A DNA stretch of 64,000 bases from Acidobacteriota bacterium (GCA_019239425.1 JAFAZX010000081.1:1-64000); one strand, 5' to 3'; shown: positions 33,510 through 43,968, counted from the stretch's first letter. Numbers and translations: made by a program. The notes: a model not told the origin generated them from the letters alone.

Positions 33510-34916
33510 ATGGAACTCGACGGGAAAAAAGTTCTGGTCATCGGCGCGGGGCGCAGCGGCGTGGCGTCGGCGCGGTTCCTGGCCGCGCGCGGCGCGCTCG
33601 TCGTCCTGAACGACCGGAAGGAGTTCATCGACTGGCCGAACGACGCGCTGGCCTTGAAGGGCGAGGGCGTCGTCAAGCTGCTGGCGGGCGATGTGCCATC
33701 CTGGCTCTTAGACCAGATCGAGCTGGTCGTCGTCAGCCCGGGCGTGCCTTCGAAGAGCATCCCGATTCGCTACGCCGAGCGCGCGGGCGCGGAGGTCATC
33801 GGGGAGATCGAGCTGGCGTGGCGGTACCTTCGCGGGCGCGTCGTCGGCATTACGGGGACGAACGGGAAGACGACGACGACGACGCTCATCGGAGAGTTGT
33901 TGAAAGACGCGGGGCTTCCCACGCAGGTCGGCGGGAACATCGGGACGCCGCTCGTCTCCCTGGTCGAGAGTTCGCGCGAGGACGGCTGGACGGTCGTCGA
34001 GCTTTCGAGCTACCAGCTCGAAACCGTCAAGGAGTTCCGGCCGACGGTGGCGGTCGTCCTGAACCTGATGCCCGACCACATGGACAGGTACGAGACGTTC
34101 GAGGATTACGGCGCGGCCAAGCACCGCATCTTCCGCAACCAGACGAAGGCGGACGTGGCCGTGCTCAACGCCGACGACCCCGTAGTGTCGAGCTGGGCGC
34201 AGGGCTTGGAGGCGCACGTTACGCGTTTCAGCACCGCGCGCGAGCTGGACGAGGGCCTGTTCCTGCGCGGGAGGGATTTGGTCGCGCGCACCTGGTCGGG
34301 CGAGCGCGTGCTGATGTCGCGCGACGAGATGCAGCTGAAGGGCGTGCACAACGTCCAGAACGTTCTGGCGGCGCTGGCCGCGGGCCTCGCCTGCGGCGCC
34401 GGGCCGGACTCGATGCGCGAGACGATTAAAAGATTCGCGCCCGTCGAACATCGACTTGAAAGAGTGGCGGAGGTCGGCGGCGTCACCTTCTACAACGACT
34501 CGAAGGCGACGAACGTGGACGCCGCGGTCAAGGCGCTCGAAGCGTTCGCGGACGAACCCGGCAAGGTCGTCCTCATCCTCGGCGGGCGCGGCAAGAACGC
34601 GCCCTACGCGCCGCTCGCGCCGCTCATTGAGAAGAAGGCGCGCGCCCTCGTCACGCTCGGCGAGGACGCCGAACGCATCGAGGCGGAGCTGAAGACCTCG
34701 GCGCCCGCGCTCGTCCGCGCCGACGACATGGCCGACGCGGTTCACAAGGCTTACGCCGCGGCCGAGCCCGGCGACGTGGTTCTGCTCGCGCCGGCCTGCG
34801 CCAGCTTCGACATGTTCCAGAGCTTCGAGCACCGCGGGCGCGTCTTCAAGGAGGAAGTGAAGAAAGTGATGAATGCTGAATGCGGAATGATGAATGAAGA
34901 GGCGCACGCCTCCTAA
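33510..34916 (+). CDS. murD: UDP-N-acetylmuramoylalanine--D-glutamate ligase MurD
   Basis: 468 aa. VLVIGAGRSGVASARFL (UDP-binding domain), GITGTNGKTTTTTLIGEL (ATP loop), VVELSSYQLETVKEF, NDSKATNVDA and LLAPACASFDMFQSFEHRG are all MurD signatures. It adds D-Glu to UDP-MurNAc-L-Ala. The last 14 or so residues (MNAECGMMNEEAHAS) are encoded by the left arm of a palindromic repeat, so the original stop has been replaced by one within the repeat. Confidence 0.97.
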   Translation: MELDGKKVLVIGAGRSGVASARFLAARGALVVLNDRKEFIDWPNDALALKGEGVVKLLAGDVPSWLLDQIELVVVSPGVPSKSIPIRYAERAGAEVIGEIELAWRYLRGRVVGITGTNGKTTTTTLIGELLKDAGLPTQVGGNIGTPLVSLVESSREDGWTVVELSSYQLETVKEFRPTVAVVLNLMPDHMDRYETFEDYGAAKHRIFRNQTKADVAVLNADDPVVSSWAQGLEAHVTRFSTARELDEGLFLRGRDLVARTWSGERVLMSRDEMQLKGVHNVQNVLAALAAGLACGAGPDSMRETIKRFAPVEHRLERVAEVGGVTFYNDSKATNVDAAVKALEAFADEPGKVVLILGGRGKNAPYAPLAPLIEKKARALVTLGEDAERIEAELKTSAPALVRADDMADAVHKAYAAAEPGDVVLLAPACASFDMFQSFEHRGRVFKEEVKKVMNAECGMMNEEAHAS

Positions 34917-34951
34917 AGATTCATCACTCATCATTCATCACTCATCATTCA
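34864..34951. repeat. Palindromic intergenic repeat overlapping the murD 3' end
   Basis: The left arm of GATGAAT/GAATGATG words lies inside the murD frame, and the right arm (TCATCACTCATCATTCA words) ends 6 nt before the ftsW ATG. The loop region pairs GAGGCG with CGCCTC. Confidence 0.82.
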
Positions 34952-34957
34952 ATCGTT

Positions 34958-36160
34958 ATGGCCCGGAAGCTTCAGGCAGACGAGTGGCTGTTCGCCGCGG
35001 TGGTGGCGCTGGCTCTGTTCGGCGTCATCATGGTCTACAGCGCGTCGGCGGTCGTCGCCGCGACGGAGAACCACAGCCAGTATTACTACGTGCAGCGGCA
35101 GGGCATGTGGACGCTCGTCGGGCTGTTCGCGATGTGGGTCGGGATGCGCTTCGACTACGGGCGGCTGCGGAACGGGAAGGTCGCGTGGGGGCTGCTCGCT
35201 TTGACGCTGCTGCTGCTCGTCGCCGTCTTCGCCTTCCCGCCCATCAACGGCGCGCGGCGCTGGATCAGGCTCGCGGGCTTCTCCCTGCAGCCCTCGGAGA
35301 TTTCGAAGCTCGCGCTGGCGATCTTCCTCGCGCGTTTTCTTGAGAGGCGCGCGGGCCGCGAGGGCGAGTTCTGGGCGACGTTCGTCCCCGCAGTCTTCGC
35401 CACGGCCGTGCTCGCGCTGCTCGTCGTGGCCGAGCCCGACCTCGGGACTTCGTTGATGCTCGCGGTCGTCTGCACGTCGATGCTCTTCACGGCGGGCGCG
35501 CGGGTCAAGCACATGCTGTTGGCCGCGGCGCCGGCGCTCGTCGGCGTGGCGGGCCTGCTGCTCTTCGTGCCGTGGCGTCTGAAGCGCGTGCTGGTCTTTT
35601 TAGACCCCTGGGCCGACCCGCAGGGCTCCGGCTACCAGGTCGTGCAGTCGCTGCTGGCCGTCGGCTCGGGCGGCGTGCACGGGCTGGGCTTCACGGAAGG
35701 AAGGCAGAAGATGTTCTTCCTGCCGTTCGCCCATTCGGACTTCATCTTCGCCGTGGTGAGCGAGGAGTTGGGGCTGTTCGGGGGCCTGGCGGTCATCGCG
35801 CTCTTCGGGCTCTTCCTCTGGCGCGGGATGCGCGCGGCGCTGCGGGCGCCGGACAGGTTCGGGATGCTGCTCGGCATCGGGATCGTGACGGGCATCGTCG
35901 CGCAGGCGCTCTTCAACATGAGTGTCGTGCTCTCGATGCTGCCGACGAAGGGCATCCCCCTGCCGTTCATCTCGTACGGCGGCTCGGCGCTGGTGCCGAC
36001 GCTCTTCGCGGTCGGCGTGCTCTTGAACATCTCGCAGCAGTCGGGCGGCGGGGAAGGGGGCACGCGCCTGTACGGCGGCAAGCTGATTGAGCCCCCGCCG
36101 TCGCCGAGGCGCATGGAGCCGCTGAAGGGAAGGCTTCAGCGCGTCGGGGCGCGAGGGTAA
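34958..36160 (+). CDS. ftsW: Septal peptidoglycan glycosyltransferase FtsW
   Basis: 400 aa, ten membrane helices. SEDS motifs seen are VMVYSASAVVA in helix 1, FPPINGARRWIRL, LQPSEISKLA, VVAEPDLGTSLM, QKMFFLPFAHSDFIFAVVSEELG and LPTKGIPLPFISYGGSAL. FtsW polymerises lipid II at the septum with FtsI. The C-terminal cytoplasmic tail (about 355-400) is Gly/Arg-rich and longer than in many homologues. Confidence 0.97.
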   Translation: MARKLQADEWLFAAVVALALFGVIMVYSASAVVAATENHSQYYYVQRQGMWTLVGLFAMWVGMRFDYGRLRNGKVAWGLLALTLLLLVAVFAFPPINGARRWIRLAGFSLQPSEISKLALAIFLARFLERRAGREGEFWATFVPAVFATAVLALLVVAEPDLGTSLMLAVVCTSMLFTAGARVKHMLLAAAPALVGVAGLLLFVPWRLKRVLVFLDPWADPQGSGYQVVQSLLAVGSGGVHGLGFTEGRQKMFFLPFAHSDFIFAVVSEELGLFGGLAVIALFGLFLWRGMRAALRAPDRFGMLLGIGIVTGIVAQALFNMSVVLSMLPTKGIPLPFISYGGSALVPTLFAVGVLLNISQQSGGGEGGTRLYGGKLIEPPPSPRRMEPLKGRLQRVGARG

Positions 36161-36166
36161 AGGCCG

Positions 36167-37246
36167 ATGCGCGTGCTCATCGCCGCGGGCGGGACGGGCG
36201 GGCACATCTACCCGGGCATCGCCGTCGCGAAGGAGGTGACGCGGCGCGACCCCTCTTCGTCGGTGCGGTTCGTCGGCACGGCGAAGGGCTTAGAGAACCG
36301 GCTCGTGCCGCAGGCCGGCTTCGAGCTTTCGCTCATTGAATCGGCGGGGCTGGTCAACATGGGGCTGGCGGCGCGCGTGCGCGGGCTCATGGTGCTGCCG
36401 AAGAGTTTCGTCGGGGCGCGGCGGGTGATTAAGGAGTTTCGCCCCGACGTGGTGGTCGGCGCCGGCGGCTACGTCTCGGGGCCGGTGCTGATGACGGCCG
36501 CGCTGATGCGCGTCCCGACGCTCGTCATGGAGTCGAACGCGGTGCCGGGATTTACCAACCGCAGGCTCGCGCGCTTCGTTAACGCGGCGGCCGTCTCGTT
36601 CGAGGCGGCGGTGCCTTACTTCGGCGGCAAGGCGCAAGTCATCGGCAACCCCGTCCGCCGCGAGTTCTTTGAAGTCCCCGCGAAGCCGCGCGACCCGGCG
36701 CGCTTCTCTCTGCTCGTCTTCGGTGGGTCGCAGGGCGCGCGCGCCGTCAACGAGGCGGTCGTCGCCGCGCTCCCGCACCTGGACGCGCGCCGCGAAGTGC
36801 TCCGCGTCACGCACCAGACGGGCAAGCTCGACTTCGAGAAGGTGCGCGCCGGTTACGAGGCGGCGGGGTGGGCGGAAGCCGCCGACGTGCGCGAGTACAT
36901 AGACGACATGGTCTCGGCCTTCGCCGCCTCCGACCTCATCATCTCGCGCGCGGGCGCGACGACGAGCTTCGAGCTGATGGCGGCGGGCAAGGCCGCGCTG
37001 ATGGTGCCGCTGCCGGGCCAGCTCGAACAGAGGCGCAACGCGGAGGTGATGCAGGAGGCCGGCGCGGCGCGGATGATTTTGCAGGAAGAGCTTTCGGGCG
37101 AACGCCTCGCCCAAGAGATTCTTGAGTTGGTTGACGACCCCGAAAGGGTCACGCGCATGGAAGAGGCCGCGCGCAAACTGGCACGCGGCGACGCCGCGGT
37201 AGCCGCGGTTGACTTGATCGAGAAGCTGATAAGCAAGAGGAAGTAG
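36167..37246 (+). CDS. murG: UDP-GlcNAc:lipid I N-acetylglucosaminyltransferase MurG
   Basis: 359 aa, starting 6 nt after ftsW with GGGTAAAGG as ribosome site. IAAGGTGGHIYPGIAVAKE, ESNAVPGFTNRRLARF, VFGGSQGARAVNEAV, and ISRAGATTSFELMAAGKAAL are the conserved glycine and UDP-GlcNAc loops. MurG converts lipid I to lipid II at the inner face of the membrane. The domain lengths are usual. Confidence 0.97.
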   Translation: MRVLIAAGGTGGHIYPGIAVAKEVTRRDPSSSVRFVGTAKGLENRLVPQAGFELSLIESAGLVNMGLAARVRGLMVLPKSFVGARRVIKEFRPDVVVGAGGYVSGPVLMTAALMRVPTLVMESNAVPGFTNRRLARFVNAAAVSFEAAVPYFGGKAQVIGNPVRREFFEVPAKPRDPARFSLLVFGGSQGARAVNEAVVAALPHLDARREVLRVTHQTGKLDFEKVRAGYEAAGWAEAADVREYIDDMVSAFAASDLIISRAGATTSFELMAAGKAALMVPLPGQLEQRRNAEVMQEAGAARMILQEELSGERLAQEILELVDDPERVTRMEEAARKLARGDAAVAAVDLIEKLISKRK

Positions 37247-37251
37247 TCAAT

Positions 37252-38664
37252 TTGTTCAGGCGAATTCAACACGTCCACTTCGTCGGCGTCGGCGGCATAG
37301 GCATGTCCGGCATCGCGGAGGTGCTTTTGAACATGGGCTTCCGCGTGTCGGGCTCCGACGTGCGGCGCTCGGACGTGACGGCGCGGCTCGAATCTTTGGG
37401 CGCGAAGATTTACGAGGGGCACGCGGCCGAGAACGTGAACGGCGCTCACGTCGTGGTGCGCTCGACGGCGGTGCGCGCCGACAACCCCGAAATTCTCGAA
37501 GCGCGGCGGCGCTCGATTCCCGTCATCCCGCGCGCAGAGATGCTGGGCGAACTGATGCGCCTGAAGCCGAACACGGTCGCCGTCGCCGGGTCGCACGGGA
37601 AGACGACGACGACCTCGATGATCGCCACCATCCTCGCCAACGCGGGGCTCGACCCGACGGTCGTCGTCGGCGGCGTCGTCGGCGCGATGGGGTCGAACGC
37701 GCGCCTGGGCAAGAGCGACCTGATGGTCGTCGAGGCCGACGAGAGCGACCGCTCGTTCCTGATGCTCTCGCCGACCTTCGCCGTCGTCACCAACATCGAC
37801 CGCGAGCACATGGACTCGTACGCCGACATGGAGGACGTGCGGAAGTCCTTCGCGGACTTCGTCAACAAGGTGCCCTTCTACGGCGCCTCGGTGCTCTGCC
37901 TCGACGACCCGCACGTGCAGACGGTCATCCCTTCGGTCGTCCGCCGCCGCATCACCTACGGCCTCTCGGCGCAGGCCGACATCGCCGCGCGCGAGGTGCG
38001 CTACGACAAGCAGTTCGGCTCGGTCTACCAGGCGCGCCTGATGGGCGAGCCCGTCGGCGAAGTCTCTCTGAAGGTGCCGGGGCTGCACAACATCTACAAC
38101 TCTTTGGCGGCCATCGCCATCGGGCTTGAGCTGGAAGTGCCGTTCGACACCATCGCGAAGGCGCTCGGCGAGTTCACGGGCGTCAACCGCCGCTTCCAGT
38201 TCAAGGGCGAGGCCGCGGGCGTCATCGTCGTGGACGACTACGGCCACCACCCGACCGAGATCCGCGCCACGCTCGTCGCGGCGAAACTCGGCGCGGCCGG
38301 GCGCCGCATGATCGTCCTCTTCCAGCCGCACCGCTACTCGCGGACGCAGGACTTGATGGACGAGTTCGCGCGCTCCTTCAACAACGCGGACGTGCTGATG
38401 GTGACCGACATCTACGCCGCGAGCGAGCAGCCCGTCGAGGGCGTGAGCGGAGAGGCCCTGGTCGAAGCCGTCCGCCGCTTCGGCCACAAGGACGCGCGCT
38501 ACGTCGGCTCGGTCGAGGAGGCGACGCGGGCGCTGCTGGAAGAGACGCACGAGAACGACATGGTCATCACGCTCGGCGCCGGCAACGTCTACCGCGCGGG
38601 CGAGAGGCTGGTCGAGCTTTTGCAGGAACGCGGCGGGAAGTCGGAGGAGGCGACGGCGCAGTGA
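37252..38664 (+). CDS. murC: UDP-N-acetylmuramate--L-alanine ligase MurC, TTG start
   Basis: 470 aa. The TTG at 37252 directly begins the family N-terminus (RRIQHVHFVGVGGIGMSG); there is no ATG or GTG nearby. ATP loop AVAGSHGKTTTTSMIA, VEADESDRSFL, NIDREHMDSY and VVDDYGHHPTEIRATL are present. It joins L-Ala to UDP-MurNAc. The stop overlaps the murB start (GTGA), so the two are coupled. Confidence 0.97.
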   Translation: MFRRIQHVHFVGVGGIGMSGIAEVLLNMGFRVSGSDVRRSDVTARLESLGAKIYEGHAAENVNGAHVVVRSTAVRADNPEILEARRRSIPVIPRAEMLGELMRLKPNTVAVAGSHGKTTTTSMIATILANAGLDPTVVVGGVVGAMGSNARLGKSDLMVVEADESDRSFLMLSPTFAVVTNIDREHMDSYADMEDVRKSFADFVNKVPFYGASVLCLDDPHVQTVIPSVVRRRITYGLSAQADIAAREVRYDKQFGSVYQARLMGEPVGEVSLKVPGLHNIYNSLAAIAIGLELEVPFDTIAKALGEFTGVNRRFQFKGEAAGVIVVDDYGHHPTEIRATLVAAKLGAAGRRMIVLFQPHRYSRTQDLMDEFARSFNNADVLMVTDIYAASEQPVEGVSGEALVEAVRRFGHKDARYVGSVEEATRALLEETHENDMVITLGAGNVYRAGERLVELLQERGGKSEEATAQ

Positions 38665-39698
38665 CATCTACGGCCGCCGCCGCGCATATGGAAGTGATGA
38701 GCGAAGAGCGGAACACGTCCGACGTACAGAAGCGCGACGCGCAGCTCGAAGAGGTCGCGCGCCGCGCAGGCGTGCGCGCCGAGCGCGGGCGTCGCTTCGC
38801 GGAGCTGACGAGCTTGCGCGTCGGCGGGGCGATTGACTGGCTCTTCGTGCCCGAGACGGAAGAGCAGGCCGCGGCCGTCGTCGGCGCGCTGGAAGAGACA
38901 GGGATTGCGTGGCGCGTCCTCGGCGCGGGCAGCAACGTGCTCGCAGACGACCGCGAGCACCGCTACGTCGTCGTCTCGACGCGCGAGGTCAAAGGCAAGG
39001 CCGAGTTCGACGGCGAGCGCGTCTCGGTCAGCGCGGGCTTCTCGCTCCCGCGCCTGTGTGTGGAGGCGGCGCGGCAGGGGCTTTCGGGGATTGAAGGCCT
39101 GGGCGGCATCCCCGGCACGGTCGGCGGCGCGCTCTGGATGAACGCGGGCGCGTACGGCCACGAGATCGGTCAGGTCGTCGAGACGGTGCGCGTCGCGCGC
39201 GAAGGGAAGATCGTCGAGGTGCCGGGCGGCGAAGTGAAGTGGGACTACCGCCACACTTCATTCAAGGAGGGCGAGCTGCTCCTGGGCTGCACGCTCAGGC
39301 TCAAACGCGACGACCCCGAGAAGATTAAGGGGCGGATGGAGGAGGCGAAGCAGAAGCGCTTCGCCACGCAGCCGCACGGCGCTCGCTCGGCCGGCTGCTT
39401 CTTCAAGAACCCGCCGGGCTCGGGCCTGAGCACGGGGAAGATGATCGACGAGATGGGCATGAAGGGCGAAAAGCGCGGCGGCGCCGTCGTCTCGCCCGTC
39501 CACGCCAACTTCATCGTCACCGAGGGCGAGGACGCCCGCGCGTCGGACGCCTACGCCCTCGCCGAAGAGATACGCGAGCGCTTCCGCCGCGAGCACGGGG
39601 TCGAGCTGGAGTACGAGGTCGAGCTGTGGGGGGCCGACGGGGAGTTCAAGGATGAAGGCGGAAGGACGAAGGATGAAGGGGACACGGATGAAAAATAG
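38661..39698 (+). CDS. murB: UDP-N-acetylenolpyruvoylglucosamine reductase MurB
   Basis: 345 aa from GTG 38661 overlapping the murC stop; ATG codons at 38688 and 38697 are alternatives. FAD-binding motifs VLGAGSNVLADD and GLGGIPGTVGGALWMNAGAYG, and the catalytic SAGCFFKNPPG with its Ser, mark MurB. It makes UDP-MurNAc with NADPH. The last 16 residues (KDEGGRTKDEGDTDEK) are encoded by the left arm of a perfect palindromic repeat. Confidence 0.96.
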   Translation: MTSTAAAAHMEVMSEERNTSDVQKRDAQLEEVARRAGVRAERGRRFAELTSLRVGGAIDWLFVPETEEQAAAVVGALEETGIAWRVLGAGSNVLADDREHRYVVVSTREVKGKAEFDGERVSVSAGFSLPRLCVEAARQGLSGIEGLGGIPGTVGGALWMNAGAYGHEIGQVVETVRVAREGKIVEVPGGEVKWDYRHTSFKEGELLLGCTLRLKRDDPEKIKGRMEEAKQKRFATQPHGARSAGCFFKNPPGSGLSTGKMIDEMGMKGEKRGGAVVSPVHANFIVTEGEDARASDAYALAEEIRERFRREHGVELEYEVELWGADGEFKDEGGRTKDEGDTDEK

Positions 39699-39750
39699 CT
39701 CGACGCGCGAAAGCGAAGCTTTCATCCTTCGTCCTTCCGCCTTCATCCTT
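39648..39750. repeat. Palindromic repeat with perfect 30-bp arms, left arm inside murB
   Basis: The arms 39648-39677 and 39721-39750 are a perfect 30-bp inverted repeat of GGATGAAGGCGG words around a 43-nt loop that contains the murB stop. The right arm ends 3 nt before the ftsQ ribosome site. Confidence 0.93.
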
Positions 39751-39764
39751 TCAGAGGAGAAGCA

Positions 39765-40853
39765 GTGAGAGAGCAGGTCATCACACCGCGCGCGGGGCGC
39801 GCCGGGGCGAAGGGACGCGGCGTCTCGGTGCAGCGGCCGACGGCGCGCAAGTCGCGCCCCGCGGCGAAGGACTCGGGGCAGAAGAGCTTCGAGTGGAAGT
39901 CCGCGCTCCCGTACGTGCCCGCCCTGCTCAAGGCCGTGCTCGCCGTCGCGCTCGTCCTCGTCCTGTACGCCGGCTACCGCAACGCCGTCGCGGCCTCCTT
40001 CTTCAAGGTGCGTTCGGTGGACGTGTCCGGCACCTCGAAAGCCTCGCGCGAAGAGATACGCGCGGCCGTCATCCGCCTTTCGGGCGCGGGCGTCTGGCAG
40101 GCAGACCTCGAAATCATCGCGAAGGAGTTGAAGGGACTGCCGTGGGTGCGCGACGCCGTCGTGACGCGCGTGCTGCCGTCGGGCCTGCGCGTGCGCGTCA
40201 CCGAGCGCCAGCCGCGCGTCATCGCGCTCAACGGCGAAGGGCACCTGGTCTGGGTTGACGACGACGCGGTGCAGCTCGGCGCGGCCACCCCGGGCGACGA
40301 AGACTTCTTCGTCCGCGGGCTCGAAGAGGGGGCGGGCGAGCAGGCGCGGCGCGACAACCAGGCGCGGGTCGAGGCGGCGCTGGCCCTCAAGGCCGACTGG
40401 GACAAGTCAGGGCTCTCGAAGCGCGTGAGCGAGATCGACCTCGGCAACCTCGAAGACGTGCGCGTGCACCTCGCGGGCGACGACGCGGGCGTGCAGGTCG
40501 TGCTCGGCGGTCAGGACTACGTCAAGCGCTTCCGCAACGCGGTCGCGACGCTCGACGAGAAGGGGCGCGTGCAGAACGGCCGCTGCGTCTCCTACATCAA
40601 CATGACGACGGGGCGCAGCGCCATCTTCGGCTTCAAGCCGTGCGCCGCCAACGCGATTCCCGAAGCCGCCGACATCCCGCAGGAGGAGGCGGGCCAGGGC
40701 GCGACGCCCGCGCACGCGGCTTCGACGCGGAGCCAGGGCAGCGCGCCCGCGCGCACGCAGCCGCCGAAGGCGGGCGCGAAGAGGCAGGACGCGGCCCGCC
40801 CCTCTTCGGCGGCCGTCAGGCCGAGGCGCGCCGAGGCGAGCCAGGAGCATTGA
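39765..40853 (+). CDS. ftsQ: Cell division protein FtsQ/DivIB
   Basis: 362 aa, GTG start with GAGGAG 5 nt before. A basic cytoplasmic N-terminus (about 45 aa), one transmembrane helix (LLKAVLAVALVLVLYAGY), then a POTRA domain (FFKVRSVDVSGTSKASREEI; LPWVRDAVVTRVLPSGLRV) and the FtsQ beta domain. The C-terminal 70 residues are a low-complexity Ala/Pro/Arg/Lys tail not found in typical FtsQ. It links FtsL/FtsB to the divisome. Confidence 0.93.
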   Translation: MREQVITPRAGRAGAKGRGVSVQRPTARKSRPAAKDSGQKSFEWKSALPYVPALLKAVLAVALVLVLYAGYRNAVAASFFKVRSVDVSGTSKASREEIRAAVIRLSGAGVWQADLEIIAKELKGLPWVRDAVVTRVLPSGLRVRVTERQPRVIALNGEGHLVWVDDDAVQLGAATPGDEDFFVRGLEEGAGEQARRDNQARVEAALALKADWDKSGLSKRVSEIDLGNLEDVRVHLAGDDAGVQVVLGGQDYVKRFRNAVATLDEKGRVQNGRCVSYINMTTGRSAIFGFKPCAANAIPEAADIPQEEAGQGATPAHAASTRSQGSAPARTQPPKAGAKRQDAARPSSAAVRPRRAEASQEH

Positions 40854-40936
40854 AGCGTTAGCGACGAGAGAGTCTCGAGTTGAATTTCGCGCCGGACTAA
40901 CGAAAACCCCCAGGTCTGCGAAGGAGCGAAACCCGG

Positions 40937-42271
40937 ATGGCTAAGCACCTGACTCACACGGTCGGACTCGACGTCGGCACCAGCCGCGTGACCTGCATCA
41001 TCGGCGAACCCGGCGACGGCGGCCTCCTCGAAATCGTCGGCATCGGCGAGTCGGAGGCGCGCGGCCTGCGCAAGGGCGTCGTCGTCGACCCCGAGGCCGC
41101 CGTCGAGTCGATCACGCGCGCCGTCGAGGAGGCCGAGCGCATGAGCGGGCTCGAAGCCGAGGAGGTCGCCATCAACCTCTCCGGCTCGCACATCATGAGC
41201 TTCAACGGGCAGGCCATCGTCGCCGTCTCGGGGCGCGAGCGCGACCCGGTCTACGAGTCGGGCCACGGGCGTCGCAACGCGCACGCCCCCGTCATCGTCG
41301 CGGGCCGCGACCGCGAAATCACGCAGGACGACGTGCGCCGCGCGATTGAGTCGGCTTCCGCGATTCAACTCCCGGCGGGCCGAGAGATTGTCGACCGTCT
41401 GCCCCAGGAGTTCATCGTCGACGACCAGGACGGCATCAACGACCCCGTCGGCATGATCGGGGCGCGCCTGGCCGTCAAAGTCCACATCGTGACGAGCCCC
41501 GTCACCGCGCGCCAGAACGTCATCAACTCGGTCAACCGCGCCGGCCTCGTCGTCGGCGAGATGGTGCTCGAACAACTCGCAGCGGCCGAGGCCACCTTGA
41601 CCGACGACGACAAGGAGTTCGGCGCGGCGCTCGTGGACATCGGCGCCGAGACGACCGGGCTCATCATCTACCAGCGCGGCGCCGTGCAGCACACGGCGGT
41701 CTTCGCGCTCGGCGGCTCGCACTTCACGAACGACATTGCGTTCGGCTTGCGCACGCCGATTCCCGAGGCCGAGAAGATTAAGCGCAACGTCGGCTGCGCG
41801 TCGGCGCTGAGTCTGTCGGAGTCGGAGCGCGGCGAGCTGGTGGACGTGCCCTCGGTCGGCGGCCGGCCGCCGCGCCAACTGTCGAGACAAATCTTGTGCG
41901 ACATTCTTCAGCCGCGGGCCGAAGAGGTCTTGTCGCACGTCGCCGACGAGATACGCGAGGCCGGCTGGGAGGGGCAGCTTTCGAGCGGCGTCGTCCTGTC
42001 GGGCGGCGGCTCGCTCCTGAACGGCATGGTCGAGATCGCCGAGCAGGTCTTCGACGCGCCCGTCCGTTTAGGCTACCCCGAGCGCGACCGCTTCGGCGGA
42101 CTCGTCGAGGACATCCAGAGTCCCGCGTGGGCGGCCGCGTCGGGCCTCTGTTTAATTCGCCAGCGGGCGAAATCCGCGGAAATGCGGGCGTCTCTCGCGC
42201 GGGCGCAGGCGAGCGGGGGCTTAGGCGCGCTCGTCTCAAAATTTCGTAACCGTTTTGGTGGTATTTTCTGA
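40937..42271 (+). CDS. ftsA: Cell division actin homologue FtsA
   Basis: 444 aa. HTVGLDVGTSRVTCIIGE (phosphate 1), the 1C domain with GREIVDRLPQEFIVDDQ, ALVDIGAETTGLIIYQ (phosphate 2), GVVLSGGGSLLNGM (adenosine) and AAASGLCLIRQRA are seen. The C-terminal KFRNRFGGIF is the amphipathic membrane-targeting helix. FtsA anchors FtsZ to the membrane. It is followed by ftsZ after 135 nt without a gene. Confidence 0.97.
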   Translation: MAKHLTHTVGLDVGTSRVTCIIGEPGDGGLLEIVGIGESEARGLRKGVVVDPEAAVESITRAVEEAERMSGLEAEEVAINLSGSHIMSFNGQAIVAVSGRERDPVYESGHGRRNAHAPVIVAGRDREITQDDVRRAIESASAIQLPAGREIVDRLPQEFIVDDQDGINDPVGMIGARLAVKVHIVTSPVTARQNVINSVNRAGLVVGEMVLEQLAAAEATLTDDDKEFGAALVDIGAETTGLIIYQRGAVQHTAVFALGGSHFTNDIAFGLRTPIPEAEKIKRNVGCASALSLSESERGELVDVPSVGGRPPRQLSRQILCDILQPRAEEVLSHVADEIREAGWEGQLSSGVVLSGGGSLLNGMVEIAEQVFDAPVRLGYPERDRFGGLVEDIQSPAWAAASGLCLIRQRAKSAEMRASLARAQASGGLGALVSKFRNRFGGIF

Positions 42272-42406
42272 GTAGATGTTGTATGCTGCCGCGCCAGCCG
42301 GCACAAGATGTAGCCCTCAATATTTTGTTGTCGGCGGCGCGCACAGCCCAAGATAACCGCACGACACCTTACGGGGCGGTCTGAGGCTTCGGAAGGAGAG
42401 AGGAAA

Positions 42407-43561
<1,155 letters not shown>

Positions 43562-43566
43562 AGGAC

Positions 43567-43718
43567 AGTAGGCAGTAGGCAGATGGCAGTCGGCAGTCGG
43601 CTTAAAGACAAAGTGGCTTGAAGGATTCGGAGGCGGCGAGTTAAGGCTCGCCGCCTCAAAAATTTTTCGGAGCGTTTCTGTCTTCAACTGCCTACTGCCG
43701 TCTGCCTACTGCCTACTG
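43567..43718. repeat. Composite palindromic element, copy 1 (GTAGGCA arms, nested GC hairpin)
   Basis: The outer arms of GTAGGCA/GATGGCAGT words (43567-43597 and about 43687-43718) enclose an inner GC-rich hairpin (43630-43657). It is related in order, length and word use to the element at 51611-51761. Confidence 0.85.
43630..43667 (+). terminator. Rho-independent terminator after ftsZ
   Basis: GAGGCGGCGAG and CTCGCCGCCTC form an 11-bp perfect stem around a 6-nt loop, followed by AAAAATTTTT. It is nested inside the composite repeat and probably ends the dcw transcript. Confidence 0.75.
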
Positions 43719-43729
43719 CTCTCCCAGCC

Positions 43730-43758
43730 TTGAACTTTACTTAATCGTCGTGTATTGT
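43730..43758 (+). promoter_or_regulatory. Promoter for the structured RNA / Hfq-like gene
   Basis: TTGAAC (43730-43735), a 17-nt spacer and TATTGT (43753-43758). Transcription would start near 43765, just before the closing stem of the structured segment. Confidence 0.55.
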
Positions 43759-43764
43759 GTCGCG

Positions 43765-43898
43765 CAAACCCTGACAGGATTGAAATCAACCACGGGTAAA
43801 GACCGTTTCTCGTCTGTCTACTTCAGACCGCAGAATGTGTGGGGATGCCGACCGGGCAGACAGTGCCCGCCGTGTCTCGCCTTCTATTCAATCCTGTC
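43765..43898 (+). ncRNA. Candidate structured RNA or 5' leader upstream of the Hfq-like gene
   Basis: GACAGGATTGAA (43773-43784) and TTCAATCCTGTC (43887-43898) form a perfect 12-bp closing stem around 102 nt. Inside, GTCTG/CAGAC closes a 7-nt loop and CGGGCA/TGCCCG closes a 5-nt loop. No open frame with a ribosome site runs through it. A matched promoter lies just upstream and the Hfq-like gene begins 70 nt downstream. It may be a separate small RNA or a regulatory leader; I do not recognise a known riboswitch class. Confidence 0.45.
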
Positions 43899-43968
43899 GC
43901 CGCGTACACGGCGCGGGCGGCCCCGTTTCATGCAAGTTATCTGGCACTGTTGGAGGTGAGGAGACAAA

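Noticed and set aside
43773..43898. Considered as 6S RNA, tmRNA or a known riboswitch
   Set aside because: The single long closing stem is like 6S, but the internal layout of short GC hairpins and the absence of an obvious central bubble, tRNA-like end or known aptamer core do not fit; kept only as an unclassified candidate.
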